From Clostridiales bacterium (GTDB taxonomy: Bacteria > Bacillota > Clostridia > Lachnospirales > Anaerotignaceae): a DNA stretch of 64,000 nucleotides. Of this stretch, positions 1-9,290 are shown piece by piece. The stretch spans positions 1 through 64,000 of the forward strand of contig JAHZAW010000050.1 in NCBI GenBank assembly GCA_019423725.1, given 5' to 3'. The notes under the pieces are model-generated. The model did not search any database. It was given only the letters and a program-made list of their open reading frames with translations, and had not been told where the DNA came from. Numbering within the stretch: the stretch's first letter is position 1; the number at the start of each line of letters is the position of its first letter. The position numbers and the translations under genes were made by a program.

Positions 1-344
1 GTGAACTGATGTCCGAAAAGCATTCCTACTATTGTTAAAACAGCAGTAACAAGAAAAATAATCGTTATAAATTTATTTGAAAATTCAAAAGCGGATTTTT
101 TACCCTTTTTCTCAAGGCTTTCATTAAAAATAGGTATGAAGCTTGCGGATATGGCCGATGCAAAAATCGCATCAAAGAAAACCCTTGGTATACGGCTGGC
201 TGTCTGGAAAGCTATGGCCTCCATACCTGAGCCATAGTTTGCTGCAAGCAGCGTATCACGCAAAAGTCCAAGAAATTTTCCGATCAGTGTTATCACCATC
301 ATCGTGGTGGCGGCTCTGACTGTTTTTTCGTTATTATCCGACAT
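1..344 (-). CDS. murJ: Lipid II flippase MurJ, N-terminal part (runs off left edge)
   Basis: The first ~114 residues of a polytopic membrane protein of the MurJ/MviN family, which moves lipid II across the cytoplasmic membrane for peptidoglycan synthesis. The N-terminus reads as MSDNNEKTVRAATTMMVITL, followed by a short segment containing RDTLLAANYGSG, which matches the family's first-helix/loop signature, then two hydrophobic helices. The start at 344 has a GAGGT ribosome site 7 bases upstream; an in-frame ATG at 359 overlaps that site and is less likely. The remainder lies outside the window. It is the last gene seen of the left-hand minus-strand block, and two hairpins separate it from the glycosidase gene upstream. 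Family assignment is from recognised sequence. Confidence 0.85.
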   Translation of the reverse strand, partial: MSDNNEKTVRAATTMMVITLIGKFLGLLRDTLLAANYGSGMEAIAFQTASRIPRVFFDAIFASAISASFIPIFNESLEKKGKKSAFEFSNKFITIIFLVTAVLTIVGMLFGHQF

Positions 345-384
345 AGATTCATACCTCATTAAAAGTTTTTTATAAGTACAATTA

Positions 385-443
385 CCCGCCGCTTAAAACG
401 CGGCGGGAAACTGCCTGTTAACTGTCTGATATTGTTCAGGCAG
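385..443. repeat. Two adjacent hairpins between murJ and the glycosidase gene
   Basis: A GC-rich stem (CCCGCCGC / GCGGCGGG, 385-407) sits next to a second stem (CTGCCTG / CAGGCAG, 411-443). They follow the stop of the upstream gene on the minus strand but lack a strong T-run, so they could be a weak terminator, an mRNA-processing site or a 3'-end stabiliser. Confidence 0.5.
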
Positions 444-460
444 TAATAAATCATAGAATT

Positions 461-3268
461 TTACTGAAATAACGGTTTGATATCATAGCACATACCGTTA
501 GCATCAGCTTTTATTGTAAGTATAGAATAGGCTGTGTTTATGCTTCCATCTGAATTCCAGAGACTGGGAAGATTTATGTATCTTATACCGTCTTTTACTG
601 TGCTCCAGCTTGAACCGCCGCTGGCTGATACCACATAAACATTTTTGCCTGTATTCTTTATGGTGTTAAGGGCGCTCTTGAAAAGATCGCCTTCCAGTGT
701 ATCTGAGAAGTTGCTTGGTGTTACGTCCATAACAAATACAACATTGCTATTTCCAGCTGCCGCTATATCAGCTGAGAACCTCTGCCACTGGCTGGCCTGT
801 GTCGTTCTGAGACCTCCATTTTTAGCTGTCAGCTCAACTATGCTCAGATTAGCCGCTGAATAGTTATGGAAAGCATATGTAGAACCATATTTGATCGTTT
901 CAACAGGAGATGCAGCTGATATATCACATCCGCCCGCATATACCATAAGATCACTGTTAACCTGAAGGGCATTATTTACTTTTACCCTTGCATCGGTATA
1001 TGTAGAAGGTTTTGCTGTTCCTGAGTATACTACATTTCCGCCCATGGTCACATAGAATGAGCCATCCACCTTATTATCGATAGATACGTTCTGCTTATCG
1101 ATAAGTGAAGGATTTGCGGGAACATTTGATACTCCATCAGCAACTACGGCTCTGATATTATCAAAGGCTGTGCTCTGTGTTGCTGTATTTGTATTTGAAA
1201 GTGCAGCCACATATATTGTTTCCAGTTTGATTGGATAGCTTACCTCATCGGGAACTGTTGCAGTTACATCTTTCCATCCGCTCCAGTTGAGAGTTTTTGT
1301 AAAGTCAATTGTGTATGTATTTCCGGCAGCATCTGTTATCCTGCCCCTTACCCACTGGTCAGAACCATTGCCCTTTATGGACATTGTGATTGTATCAGGA
1401 GTTCCGTTAAATACTATGGGGCTGTTGAGTTTAGCATAAGCAGCCTGTGTCTCATCGGATGCTGCAAAGTTATAGCTCAGTGCCAGTGATCTGCTGCCAT
1501 CTGATGCGTCATTTGAGAATGAAGCGCTTCCTGTTATGGTCTCAGGATATGATGTAAATGTTACAGCCGGTGAAGACTCAAAGGATTCAACAGTCTTCAT
1601 GGTTCCTCCGACTGATACAGCTATATGGCATACTGCTGTTCCACATATACATGTTATGTACCCTGTTCCATTTCCGCTGGCAGTAAATGTATTGCCATTC
1701 ATCGATCCAAGGGAAGGATCTGAAAGTGTATATGAAACTCCCTGTGTTATTGTCGAAGAATATCCTTCAGAATCTGTTCCATTAAATGTAAATGTTACGG
1801 ATTCTCCAGGATTGAGGCTGACTGCGCTAGTGGATGCTGTCATTGCTGCGGGATATGAATAAATCACATTTGCCACAGCTGTATATCCGCCGTATTCAGC
1901 AGTAACCGTTATTACTCCGGGATCATATACCGTAAGATATCCATTGTTTACACTGCCGTTTCCGCCTATTACGTTATATACCACCTGGTCTGCGGGAACA
2001 TCCAGTTTATTATAGTAGCTGTCATATCCGGTAAGTTTAAGGGCAACGCTCTCGCCTACAAAAGCCCTTTCAGCCGCAGGCTCAAGAGTAAGCTGTGAAA
2101 GACTTCCCGGTGTAGATGTATTATATACACCAAGGGCTGTCATTATCCTTCGCTCTGAACCATCTGAAACTACGTTCTTTACCGAAAGGCTGTCCTCGTC
2201 AGCTGTCTCCACTACCATGGTACTTGATCCGCCGCCGTCAAGATGCATTGCGTCATAGGCACCATATTCCTTCATAAGAGATGCCATTTCATCATGTGTA
2301 GCTCCTATGCTTGTACCTCTGCCGTCAACTACCATAAGTATAAGTGTGTTTCCATCCTGGGATATACCAAGGGCTGTTCTGGGCTGTCTGCCGCTTATTA
2401 TAGTTCCATCTGCTACCTTCTGTCCGTCAACAAGTATCCTTCCTGCTCCTCCGACTGCTGTTTTAATTGAGTTAAGGTCTATGGAAGAATTTATCCTTGT
2501 TGATACATGGTCGCCGACCTTAAAGTTTTCGTTGGCATATGTTGCATACGGACCCTTCACGATTATAACATAACCGTTTCCATCAGGGCAGTTTACTGTT
2601 TCTCCCGGCTGGGAGATATATGTAATAGTATCATTCTGAACAACGATCTTTACAAGGTCCGATATCCTTTTATCAATATCGGCTGTGCTTGAAGCCGCTG
2701 AAGAATTAAAATACATGGGATATACAAGCTCTGTTATCTTATTTATTGAGGCAAGCTCAAGTTTCGCTCCAGCGTCATTTACAAAGTCAGCTGTAAATAC
2801 AAGATAATCTATAAAGCTTTTTCCCGAATTGTCCATAAAAAACGCAGCATATTCAGGACCATTAAGGTTCTTATCTGTTCCGACGGATTTCAGCTCTCCG
2901 TCAGCTATGACAGGTCCAAAGGATGCTGAATAACTTCCCGTCATTCCGAAGAAGTCAGCGTTTACTCCAGCTACAGCTCCGCTGTCAGTCAGTATCTTAC
3001 GAGCCGTTTCCTTAAGTCCGTATTCCGTTGAGCTCTCAGCAGGCGCTATTTTTACATTGTCTGAAGTAAGGTCGATAGTAAGCGTGTATATGTTCTGCCA
3101 TCCGTCAGTTGTGAGACGATGCTCATATCCATACACAACTCCCTTTGTTACAATCTCCTGTGTCTTTTCACTGTAAAGATTGTCGGCAAAGGCTGCTGCA
3201 GGTGTACCTGCGGCCAGACACAGCGCCATAAAGGCTGCCGCAAAGGGTTTAAGACATTTTTTCATCAT
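461..3268 (-). CDS. Secreted phosphodiester glycosidase (NAGPA domain) protein
   Basis: A 935-residue exported protein. Residues ~1-28 form a signal peptide (KK, hydrophobic run, AAAFA cleavage region). Residues ~95-385 form the phosphodiester glycosidase (NAGPA/DUF2233) domain, with AVAGVNADFFG near residue 100 and the hallmark LDGGGSST near 345. After it come an Ig-like beta region (~395-550), a carbohydrate-binding-like beta-sandwich (~560-700) and a C-terminal region resembling a reduced metallophosphatase/SGNH-type module, with no complete metal motif that I can see. The family cleaves sugar-1-phosphodiesters; a wall glycopolymer target is inference from the LCP and LTA-synthase neighbours. 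The start is either 3268 or the next ATG at 3265, which is better spaced (7 bases) from AAGGAG inside the end of the upstream gene. It is translationally coupled to that small gene. Confidence 0.8.
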   Translation of the reverse strand: MMKKCLKPFAAAFMALCLAAGTPAAAFADNLYSEKTQEIVTKGVVYGYEHRLTTDGWQNIYTLTIDLTSDNVKIAPAESSTEYGLKETARKILTDSGAVAGVNADFFGMTGSYSASFGPVIADGELKSVGTDKNLNGPEYAAFFMDNSGKSFIDYLVFTADFVNDAGAKLELASINKITELVYPMYFNSSAASSTADIDKRISDLVKIVVQNDTITYISQPGETVNCPDGNGYVIIVKGPYATYANENFKVGDHVSTRINSSIDLNSIKTAVGGAGRILVDGQKVADGTIISGRQPRTALGISQDGNTLILMVVDGRGTSIGATHDEMASLMKEYGAYDAMHLDGGGSSTMVVETADEDSLSVKNVVSDGSERRIMTALGVYNTSTPGSLSQLTLEPAAERAFVGESVALKLTGYDSYYNKLDVPADQVVYNVIGGNGSVNNGYLTVYDPGVITVTAEYGGYTAVANVIYSYPAAMTASTSAVSLNPGESVTFTFNGTDSEGYSSTITQGVSYTLSDPSLGSMNGNTFTASGNGTGYITCICGTAVCHIAVSVGGTMKTVESFESSPAVTFTSYPETITGSASFSNDASDGSRSLALSYNFAASDETQAAYAKLNSPIVFNGTPDTITMSIKGNGSDQWVRGRITDAAGNTYTIDFTKTLNWSGWKDVTATVPDEVSYPIKLETIYVAALSNTNTATQSTAFDNIRAVVADGVSNVPANPSLIDKQNVSIDNKVDGSFYVTMGGNVVYSGTAKPSTYTDARVKVNNALQVNSDLMVYAGGCDISAASPVETIKYGSTYAFHNYSAANLSIVELTAKNGGLRTTQASQWQRFSADIAAAGNSNVVFVMDVTPSNFSDTLEGDLFKSALNTIKNTGKNVYVVSASGGSSWSTVKDGIRYINLPSLWNSDGSINTAYSILTIKADANGMCYDIKPLFQ

Positions 3269-3269
3269 A

Positions 3270-3755
3270 TCACTCCTTATTATTTTCTGTTATTCTATAC
3301 CCGCCTTTTACAAAGATCTCCGAGTTTTCGTCAGCATACAGTCCATCATCATCTTCTGTTATAACATAAAGATTATACTGGTCTGCTGTCTCTCCGTTTT
3401 CCAAGGGGATCCCTTCGGTGATATTGATAAGACTGTCAGCGCACACAGCCGACATTCTCCCCTCTTTAACTAATACGACCGAGCCCTTTGCGAAAGTGAC
3501 ATTCTGACCCTTTTCGACCTCGGCGGAATCATATACCGAAGAGGTATTTAGATTGGTCGAATAGGTATCGATCTGTTCATAAACATTATCCGTCTCGCTC
3601 ACTATTTCGCCTTCGATGGTAGAATGAAGTACGGATTTATTTTCTTTCGCCTCATCATCTGCAGGGGAGCTTCTGTGCACACCCAGTGAAATAAATGTTG
3701 CTGCCGCAATAACAACTATCGTCACCGCAGCAATATCTGTTTTTTTATTTCTCAT
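3270..3755 (-). CDS. Membrane-anchored extracytoplasmic protein, unknown function
   Basis: A 161-residue protein with an N-terminal membrane anchor (residues ~8-27, after RNKK) and an acidic extracellular part rich in beta-type sequence. A short strand pattern (GQNVTFAKGSVVLVKEGR) suggests a small barrel-like fold, but no family was recognised. The start was placed at ATG 3755 because GGTGAT lies just before it; a GTG at 3764 is possible. Its TGA stop is one base from the start of the phosphodiester glycosidase gene and its last codons contain that gene's ribosome site, so the two form one unit, and it may be an accessory or regulatory partner of the glycosidase. Function is not known. Confidence 0.7.
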   Translation of the reverse strand: MRNKKTDIAAVTIVVIAAATFISLGVHRSSPADDEAKENKSVLHSTIEGEIVSETDNVYEQIDTYSTNLNTSSVYDSAEVEKGQNVTFAKGSVVLVKEGRMSAVCADSLINITEGIPLENGETADQYNLYVITEDDDGLYADENSEIFVKGGYRITENNKE

Positions 3756-3770
3756 TTTGATCACCGCATA

Positions 3771-3799
3771 AATATATTAACATAATATTCTTATGTAAA
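3771..3799 (-). promoter_or_regulatory. Probable vegetative promoter for the membrane protein-glycosidase pair
   Basis: On the minus strand, TTTACA (3799-3794) and TATATT (3776-3771) are separated by 17 bases, 16 bases ahead of the chosen ATG. Only one mismatch to each consensus box. Seen in sequence; activity is inferred. Confidence 0.45.
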
Positions 3800-3854
3800 G
3801 ATGTCTGAAAACAATAATTAATAAATTTGTAATATTTGCAACATTACATAAACG

Positions 3855-3900
3855 AAAAATAATCCCGCTTAAATTATTTTCAGCAGGATAATTTTTCCTA
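3855..3900 (-). terminator. Probable terminator after the LCP operon
   Basis: On the minus strand an imperfect stem (AATTATCCTGC / GCGGGATTATT) ends in a short T-run. It follows the stop of the 178-residue protein gene at 3913 and precedes the promoter of the next gene. Confidence 0.5.
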
Positions 3901-3912
3901 TTACAACTCTTT

Positions 3913-4449
3913 TTAGTGGGAAGTTAATCTTTTATAGTCATAGTCAGTGAACCTATGATAATAGCTTCCCATGACGTCAAAGGTAAAACAGTATTTATAT
4001 TCATCGATGCTGCTGTCCATAAAATAAACAACATAATTGAACTCATCACCAGATGTTTCTATACACCTGTAATTCTCTGACTCCGCCTCAAATATCCTTT
4101 TGATGTCGTCAATCGTACAATTCCTGTCCCTGACTTTTTCAATAAGATTTTTAAGGAATCGTCTTTCTGAATTGGTCCTCATTATATAATCGATGCCATC
4201 TCTGCCCACACTCAGACCTATCCTTCCGTCATCAGTATATGACACAGATATTTTTCCAAGTTTACCTTCCGCAAAGGAAGGTAAACCTTTAAGTTTATTT
4301 TTTATATCGCCGCCGCCAAGGAGATATGTTGTCAGGTCGGGCGTGTAATATATACATATACCACTGCTTTCCTTTTCATCAAGCTTAAGCATCATCTCAT
4401 AGACCGAATCCATAAGATTTTTTAAGAGATAAGAATATTCTCTTTCCAT
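3913..4449 (-). CDS. Hypothetical cytoplasmic protein in LCP operon
   Basis: A 178-residue protein without signal peptide or membrane segment. It is mixed alpha/beta with a helical N-terminus, an aromatic-rich C-terminal third (YNYVVYFMD-like pattern, then YYHRFTDYDYKR) and many charged residues. I do not recognise the family. It lies 26 bases downstream of the second LCP protein gene on the same strand and ends at a probable terminator, so it is the last gene of the LCP operon. A role connected with wall polymer attachment would be inference from that position only. Start ATG follows AGGTGG at normal spacing. Confidence 0.65.
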   Translation of the reverse strand: MEREYSYLLKNLMDSVYEMMLKLDEKESSGICIYYTPDLTTYLLGGGDIKNKLKGLPSFAEGKLGKISVSYTDDGRIGLSVGRDGIDYIMRTNSERRFLKNLIEKVRDRNCTIDDIKRIFEAESENYRCIETSGDEFNYVVYFMDSSIDEYKYCFTFDVMGSYYHRFTDYDYKRLTSH

Positions 4450-4475
4450 ATTTACACCACCTATTATTCATTGGC

Positions 4476-5804
4476 CTATGTCTCAGTGGCATCAGGCATA
4501 TCGGGAGGTATCTGTATCTCACCCTGTCCTGTGCCCAGGATTATAAGGATGTCATCATCTCCGCCAAGGAGAAGGTCATCAACAACGATAACCGCGTTTT
4601 CAAAGTAAGGAAGAAGATCCTGTCCCTGTCCCTCTTCTTTAACGACTATCCTTGTGTATTCCGTCTGCTCTCCCTTATAGTCAGAAACTCTGCTTATGGT
4701 AAATCCTTCGCTCTCGAGGGTATCCCTTGCTCTTCCGGCAAGTCCTGTTATGTTTCCGCCGTTGGCGATCTCGATGCTCTTATGTTTGCTTGATGTAAGG
4801 TATTCATCTCCTGAGTAGAATATCTCATCTACAGCCTTTCCTATGGAACTTGTATCCGCTATATAATAGCTTACTCCGTTTATATACTGAGCATATCCAG
4901 GCAGTGTTTCCGTAAGTATTTCACTTGACTTAAGATCCTCGATATACTTGACATAATTGAGCATATCCGTAATTGACATATCTGTCTCAAGATACTCAAA
5001 CGCTGCCTTTATAAGGCTTGGAGCATTGCTTATTATCGTATCAGTATTCATTACCTGCTTTACAAAGGCTGATATAAACATCTGCTGTACTTCTATACGG
5101 CCAAGGTCTCCGTTAACATACTGTCTGTTTCGCACCAGCTGCTCAGCTGTATCTCCATTAAGCAGCTGCTGGCCTTCTTTAAGGTTTATATAAAGCCCCT
5201 GTACAGGGTCGCTGTAATACATATCATAGGGAACATACATATCTACTCCGCCGATGATATCCACAACAGCCTTAAATGCATCTATATTAAATAAAACATA
5301 ATTGTCTATATCTATGCCCAGCAGATCTTCAAGCTGCATTTCCAGACATTCCATACCTACTTCCTTTCCGGCATAGGCATGAACCGCATTGATCTTGACC
5401 ACATTTGGTATCGATCTTCCAACGCTGCTTACCTTTTCCTTAACAGATGGAAGCACTTCGGTATATGTGTCTCTGGGGACCGAAAGAAGTTTTATCGTTC
5501 CGGACTTGCTGTCAAAGTTTACGATAAATATTACGTCAGTTCTTGTTTCGGCTTCGTCAACACCACATACAAGGAAATTAACGTTTATATCATTTTTAAG
5601 GACTTTTCCGATAACTTCTGTTACCTTCGGAGCTTCCTCATATCCGTTCTCCGGTGTAAATGTAGCCTTTGTATAGGCATACACAGCCACAAATGACAAC
5701 CCAAGGAAACATACAAGTATTATCGTTACAGTCTTTAAAAAGGATAATACCGGATTTTTTCTTTTGTTTTTTACCTCATTGTTATTTTTCTTCTTTCCAA
5801 ACAT
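4476..5804 (-). CDS. LytR-CpsA-Psr (LCP) family wall-polymer ligase
   Basis: A 442-residue single-pass membrane protein. A lysine-rich cytoplasmic tail is followed by a membrane helix (~20-45). The LCP domain (~75-250) carries the family signatures DVIFIVNFDSKSG, LLSVPRDT and the arginine cluster RNRQYVNGDLGRIEVQQ. A LytR_C domain (~345-430, IEIANGGNITGLAGRA) lies at the C-terminus. LCP enzymes transfer polyprenyl-linked teichoic acid or capsule chains to peptidoglycan outside the membrane. The gene is 21 bases downstream of a second LCP gene that shares the same domain order and many identical motifs, so the two look like a tandem duplication within one operon. Confidence 0.9.
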   Translation of the reverse strand: MFGKKKNNNEVKNKRKNPVLSFLKTVTIILVCFLGLSFVAVYAYTKATFTPENGYEEAPKVTEVIGKVLKNDINVNFLVCGVDEAETRTDVIFIVNFDSKSGTIKLLSVPRDTYTEVLPSVKEKVSSVGRSIPNVVKINAVHAYAGKEVGMECLEMQLEDLLGIDIDNYVLFNIDAFKAVVDIIGGVDMYVPYDMYYSDPVQGLYINLKEGQQLLNGDTAEQLVRNRQYVNGDLGRIEVQQMFISAFVKQVMNTDTIISNAPSLIKAAFEYLETDMSITDMLNYVKYIEDLKSSEILTETLPGYAQYINGVSYYIADTSSIGKAVDEIFYSGDEYLTSSKHKSIEIANGGNITGLAGRARDTLESEGFTISRVSDYKGEQTEYTRIVVKEEGQGQDLLPYFENAVIVVDDLLLGGDDDILIILGTGQGEIQIPPDMPDATET

Positions 5805-5825
5805 TACAGATCAATTCTCCTAATT

Positions 5826-7160
5826 TCAGCTTTCTTTTAATCCAATTACTATCTTGATATCAGTTCCTCCATCAATGGCAGATGGATCAACAACTACTTT
5901 AGCGTCGGTGAACAGTCCGACAAGGTCATCCCCTATGCCTTCCTTACCAACATATATTATTGTAGTATCCTGCTGCGTTCCATACCATGTCGTAATTTTT
6001 GTCACATTATAACCGAGTCCATTGAGCCTTTCCTGAGTTTTAGCGGCATAACCCATTATATTACCGCCGTTTGAGACTTCGATCGTATACTGTTTGCTGT
6101 CCTGTGTCTGTTCAGTCTGTGTCTCTTCGTGAACTATACCTCGGAATACCCGGTCTGATAGCTCAGCTATGCCCTCCTTATCCGGGATGAACATAATTTG
6201 GTTTTCTCCATCGCCGGGAATAGTCTCCATACTTATCTTAGTTATGTCCACCATTGACGCGTATTTTACATAACTGAGACAATCCAGAAGTGAAATATCC
6301 GTTTTTACATATTTATATACCGCATTGACAAGACTCGTTAAGTCACTGATTACGTTTTCCGAATCGAAAATTTTTCCTATCAGTGCAAGCATAAATTCAT
6401 GCTGTGTATTTATTCTGTCTAGATCCTGCTGTGCATATCCCTTCCTGAATCTGACAAGCTGTTCCGCCTGGTCTCCGTCAAGATGCTGCTGTCCTTCCTG
6501 AAGGTCTATATAAAGTCCCTGTACTGGGTCAGAATATTCCATATCCATGGGAACATACATATCTATTCCGCCTACAGCATTAACGATCTCTTTAAATGCC
6601 GTAAGGTCTATGGCTATGTAATGGTCGATATCCACATTCAGAAGATTTTCAAGGGTCTCGACCTGATATTCATTATTTTTCTCCTCACCGGCGTATGCGT
6701 AAAGTTCTGTGATTTTACATTCACCTGTGGTTCCGTATTTTGTAGGTATGAAATCTCCTCTGCCGTTATTCTTCATATCAAGCATTATGCTGTCTGACAT
6801 AAATACCTGTGTATCTCTGGGGACTGAGACAAAATATGTTTCACCTGTATTTGTATCAAAGGATACGACAAAAATAACGTCTGAGTGTATAGCTCCTTCA
6901 TCAGTTCCGAAAACAGCAATGTTTATCCTATCATCTGAAACAGTAGAGTTAACGTCTCCACCTCCGGAACCATTAAGAGCTTCCATTTTTTCCCTCTGGG
7001 ATTTAAACGCGGTAGCCGCTAATACAAAAACAGCAGAAAATATAAATACAATGACAAAAACTGTAAGTATAAACCTGCCAACTAACTTTTTCCTTCTTCT
7101 TCTTTTTTTATAACTGCTGTTTTCTTTACTGCTCACAGAAATACTCCCCATTTCTATCAA
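5826..7160 (-). CDS. LytR-CpsA-Psr (LCP) family wall-polymer ligase, paralogue
   Basis: A 444-residue membrane protein with a basic KKRRRRKK tail, a membrane helix (~28-50), an LCP domain with FVVSFDTNTG, FVSVPRDT and RFRKGYAQQDLDRINTQ, and a LytR_C domain (~355-440, IEVSNGGNIMGYAAKT). It has the same architecture as the neighbour downstream, including the near-identical MYVPMDMEYSDPVQGLYIDL stretch. Expected role: attachment of secondary wall polymers to peptidoglycan. It is the first gene of the LCP operon, with a consensus-like promoter 40-70 bases upstream. The initiator could be the ATG at 7160 or the one two codons further in; the RBS evidence does not settle this. Confidence 0.9.
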   Translation of the reverse strand: MIEMGSISVSSKENSSYKKRRRRKKLVGRFILTVFVIVFIFSAVFVLAATAFKSQREKMEALNGSGGGDVNSTVSDDRINIAVFGTDEGAIHSDVIFVVSFDTNTGETYFVSVPRDTQVFMSDSIMLDMKNNGRGDFIPTKYGTTGECKITELYAYAGEEKNNEYQVETLENLLNVDIDHYIAIDLTAFKEIVNAVGGIDMYVPMDMEYSDPVQGLYIDLQEGQQHLDGDQAEQLVRFRKGYAQQDLDRINTQHEFMLALIGKIFDSENVISDLTSLVNAVYKYVKTDISLLDCLSYVKYASMVDITKISMETIPGDGENQIMFIPDKEGIAELSDRVFRGIVHEETQTEQTQDSKQYTIEVSNGGNIMGYAAKTQERLNGLGYNVTKITTWYGTQQDTTIIYVGKEGIGDDLVGLFTDAKVVVDPSAIDGGTDIKIVIGLKES

Positions 7161-7199
7161 TTAACAAAAAATAATTCATCAAACAAAATTAGCTATGTA

Positions 7200-7228
7200 A
7201 TTATATCAAAAATTCCCCTTTTTTACAA
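7200..7228 (-). promoter_or_regulatory. Promoter of the LCP operon
   Basis: On the minus strand TTGTAA (7228-7223), a 17-base spacer and a perfect TATAAT (7205-7200) lie 40 bases before the first LCP start. Confidence 0.6.
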
Positions 7229-7297
7229 TATAAATGTGATTTTTAAGATTTCTTTAATTTTTTATTTTAATTTTTGTATTAAAATTGTAAAAACTAT

Positions 7298-7326
7298 TTG
7301 CAGAATCTCTTTAAAAGTTGTATTGT
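7298..7326 (+). promoter_or_regulatory. Promoter of the LTA-synthase-like gene
   Basis: TTGCAG (7298-7303), a 17-base spacer and TATTGT (7321-7326) precede the plus-strand gene that starts at 7380. It is divergent from the LCP promoter, so the two envelope units share this 219-base regulatory gap. Confidence 0.5.
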
Positions 7327-7379
7327 ATATAACGTCAAATAGCTTATTTTGTATATATCTGTTAACGGAGGCTTAACAA

Positions 7380-9254
7380 ATGAACTTTAAATTAAAACGA
7401 TTTAAACTTGATATAAAAACCTCTATAGCCGTTATATTGGCCGCTTCCATATTTACAGCGTATCTTATGTTCAAAGTTTCGCCTGGATATTCAGCGATAT
7501 TTTTCACTGTTTCACTTTCAGAGCCTCTTGTGCTTTTTCTTAATTACATACCGATACTGCTGATAATGCTCATTTTTTATTTCATATCTGGAAACTGCAT
7601 ATTTGCGTCAGGATTTTCGGCTATTATATTTACTATCGGCTCCTATGCCAACGAACAAAAATCAAATCTCAGACAAGACCCTCTTATTCCAAGCGATATG
7701 AGTGTGATAACTGAAGTAAAATCTATACTTTCCGATTATGATGATAAGTATACCTATCTTGCCATAGCAACTCTCATAGCTATCATATTGGTATGCCTCA
7801 TAGCCTTTATATTCTTTAAAAGGAGCGAAAAACTTACAGTATTAAAACGTGCTGTTGGAACATTCTGCTGTATTTTCTGTTTTGCCGGATTATTGAATAC
7901 AGTCTATGCCAGCTCGTCCTTATACGACAGTTTTGAAGTAAACGGAAATATATATTTTAAGGTAAACCAGTATGCCTCAAAGGGATTTTTATATAGTTTT
8001 CTCTATGACATAAATAATTTAAAGGTAGAAAAACCTGAAGGCTACAATTCAGCCGAATTTCTGGATTCCGAATCCGAAGTCGATTACGATTCATTTGATG
8101 ATACTGCTAAGCCAAATATAGTAATGGTCATGAGTGAGGCGTTTTCAGACATAAGCAACTCAGATTTTCTAAGCTTTGATGGATTTGATAATCCCCTGGA
8201 GTTTTTTAATGAATTTGTGACCCGTGATGATGTAATATCCGGCCATATCGTTGTACCTAACTTTGGCGGCGGTACATCGGATACGGAATTTGATGTTTTG
8301 ACAGGATGCTCCACTAGACATATAGAAAGCACCCAGGTATCCTATAACTTCATAAGACAGCCCATTGAGTCCATACCCAGGCTCCTTGAAAACATCGGTT
8401 ATGATACCCTGGCTATACATCCCGGATATGGATGGTTCTATAACAGGGTCAATGTCTATGACAATATGGGATTTGATGACTTTTTATACCTTGAAGAAGA
8501 TTTTGACCCCGCGACCCAGAATAAAGGCGGCTATATATCCGATGAGGCCACAGCCCAGTCTATAATAGACAACTTTGAAAAACATACGGAAGAAAGTGAT
8601 AATCCTCTTTTTGAATTCTGCGTGACCATACAGAACCATGGACCCTATGAGGATAAATATGAGAATCTTGAGACCAATTTTTCTACGGATATATATTTGA
8701 CAGATGAGGAAAAGAAGATATATTCAGGATATTTTGAGGGAATAGATGATGCCGATGCCCAGATTGAAACCCTGGTCAACTATTTTGAAAACAGTGATGA
8801 ACCGGTGGTATTCATTTTCTTTGGCGACCATCTTCCCGGATTCTCAAATGGTATGGATTATTTTACGGATTTCAGGCCGGACATAGACCTTAACGGCGAT
8901 CAGTGGCAGCTGCTCAGAGCCTATGAAACACCTTACTTCATATGGGCCAATGACGCTGCTCTTGAAATGACAAATTTCGAGGAAAATGCAGAAAATATCG
9001 AGATGCCTCCCACCAACACCATGAGTTCATTCTATCTTGGCTCAACTCTTCTGGAGCTTCTGGATCTGGACGGTATTTCACCATTCTTTGAGTATGTCAA
9101 TAATATGCGTACCATGATACCCATCGCCTTTGACAACTTATTTATGTATCAGGACGGAACACTTACAACTGAGCTTCCGGCAGATACCATCCAGGAACTT
9201 GATTATTATAAAAAATGGGTATATTACAAGATATTTGATGAAGAAGTAATGTAG
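7380..9254 (+). CDS. LTA synthase family membrane sulfatase/phosphotransferase
   Basis: A 624-residue protein with five hydrophobic segments in the first ~190 residues and an extracellular sulfatase-fold domain from ~240. Signatures: NIVMVMSEAFSD (metal-binding Glu), GGGTSDTEFDVLTG (the Thr nucleophile), CVTIQNHGPY and FFGDHLPG (metal Asp/His). LtaS-type enzymes polymerise glycerol-phosphate from phosphatidylglycerol into lipoteichoic acid or modify related polymers. Which substrate applies here cannot be told from sequence. GGAGG lies 8 bases before the ATG. It is monocistronic, ends in a bidirectional terminator, and is divergent from the LCP genes, which fits a common role in anionic wall polymers. 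Confidence 0.88.
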   Translation: MNFKLKRFKLDIKTSIAVILAASIFTAYLMFKVSPGYSAIFFTVSLSEPLVLFLNYIPILLIMLIFYFISGNCIFASGFSAIIFTIGSYANEQKSNLRQDPLIPSDMSVITEVKSILSDYDDKYTYLAIATLIAIILVCLIAFIFFKRSEKLTVLKRAVGTFCCIFCFAGLLNTVYASSSLYDSFEVNGNIYFKVNQYASKGFLYSFLYDINNLKVEKPEGYNSAEFLDSESEVDYDSFDDTAKPNIVMVMSEAFSDISNSDFLSFDGFDNPLEFFNEFVTRDDVISGHIVVPNFGGGTSDTEFDVLTGCSTRHIESTQVSYNFIRQPIESIPRLLENIGYDTLAIHPGYGWFYNRVNVYDNMGFDDFLYLEEDFDPATQNKGGYISDEATAQSIIDNFEKHTEESDNPLFEFCVTIQNHGPYEDKYENLETNFSTDIYLTDEEKKIYSGYFEGIDDADAQIETLVNYFENSDEPVVFIFFGDHLPGFSNGMDYFTDFRPDIDLNGDQWQLLRAYETPYFIWANDAALEMTNFEENAENIEMPPTNTMSSFYLGSTLLELLDLDGISPFFEYVNNMRTMIPIAFDNLFMYQDGTLTTELPADTIQELDYYKKWVYYKIFDEEVM

Positions 9255-9257
9255 CAA

Positions 9258-9290
9258 ATAAAAAACGGTTCATAATGAACCGTTTTTTTA
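9258..9290. terminator. Bidirectional terminator
   Basis: ACGGTTCA / TGAACCGT stem with A-run on the left and T-run on the right, between the convergent LTA-synthase-like gene and mazF. It can act for both strands. Confidence 0.85.
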
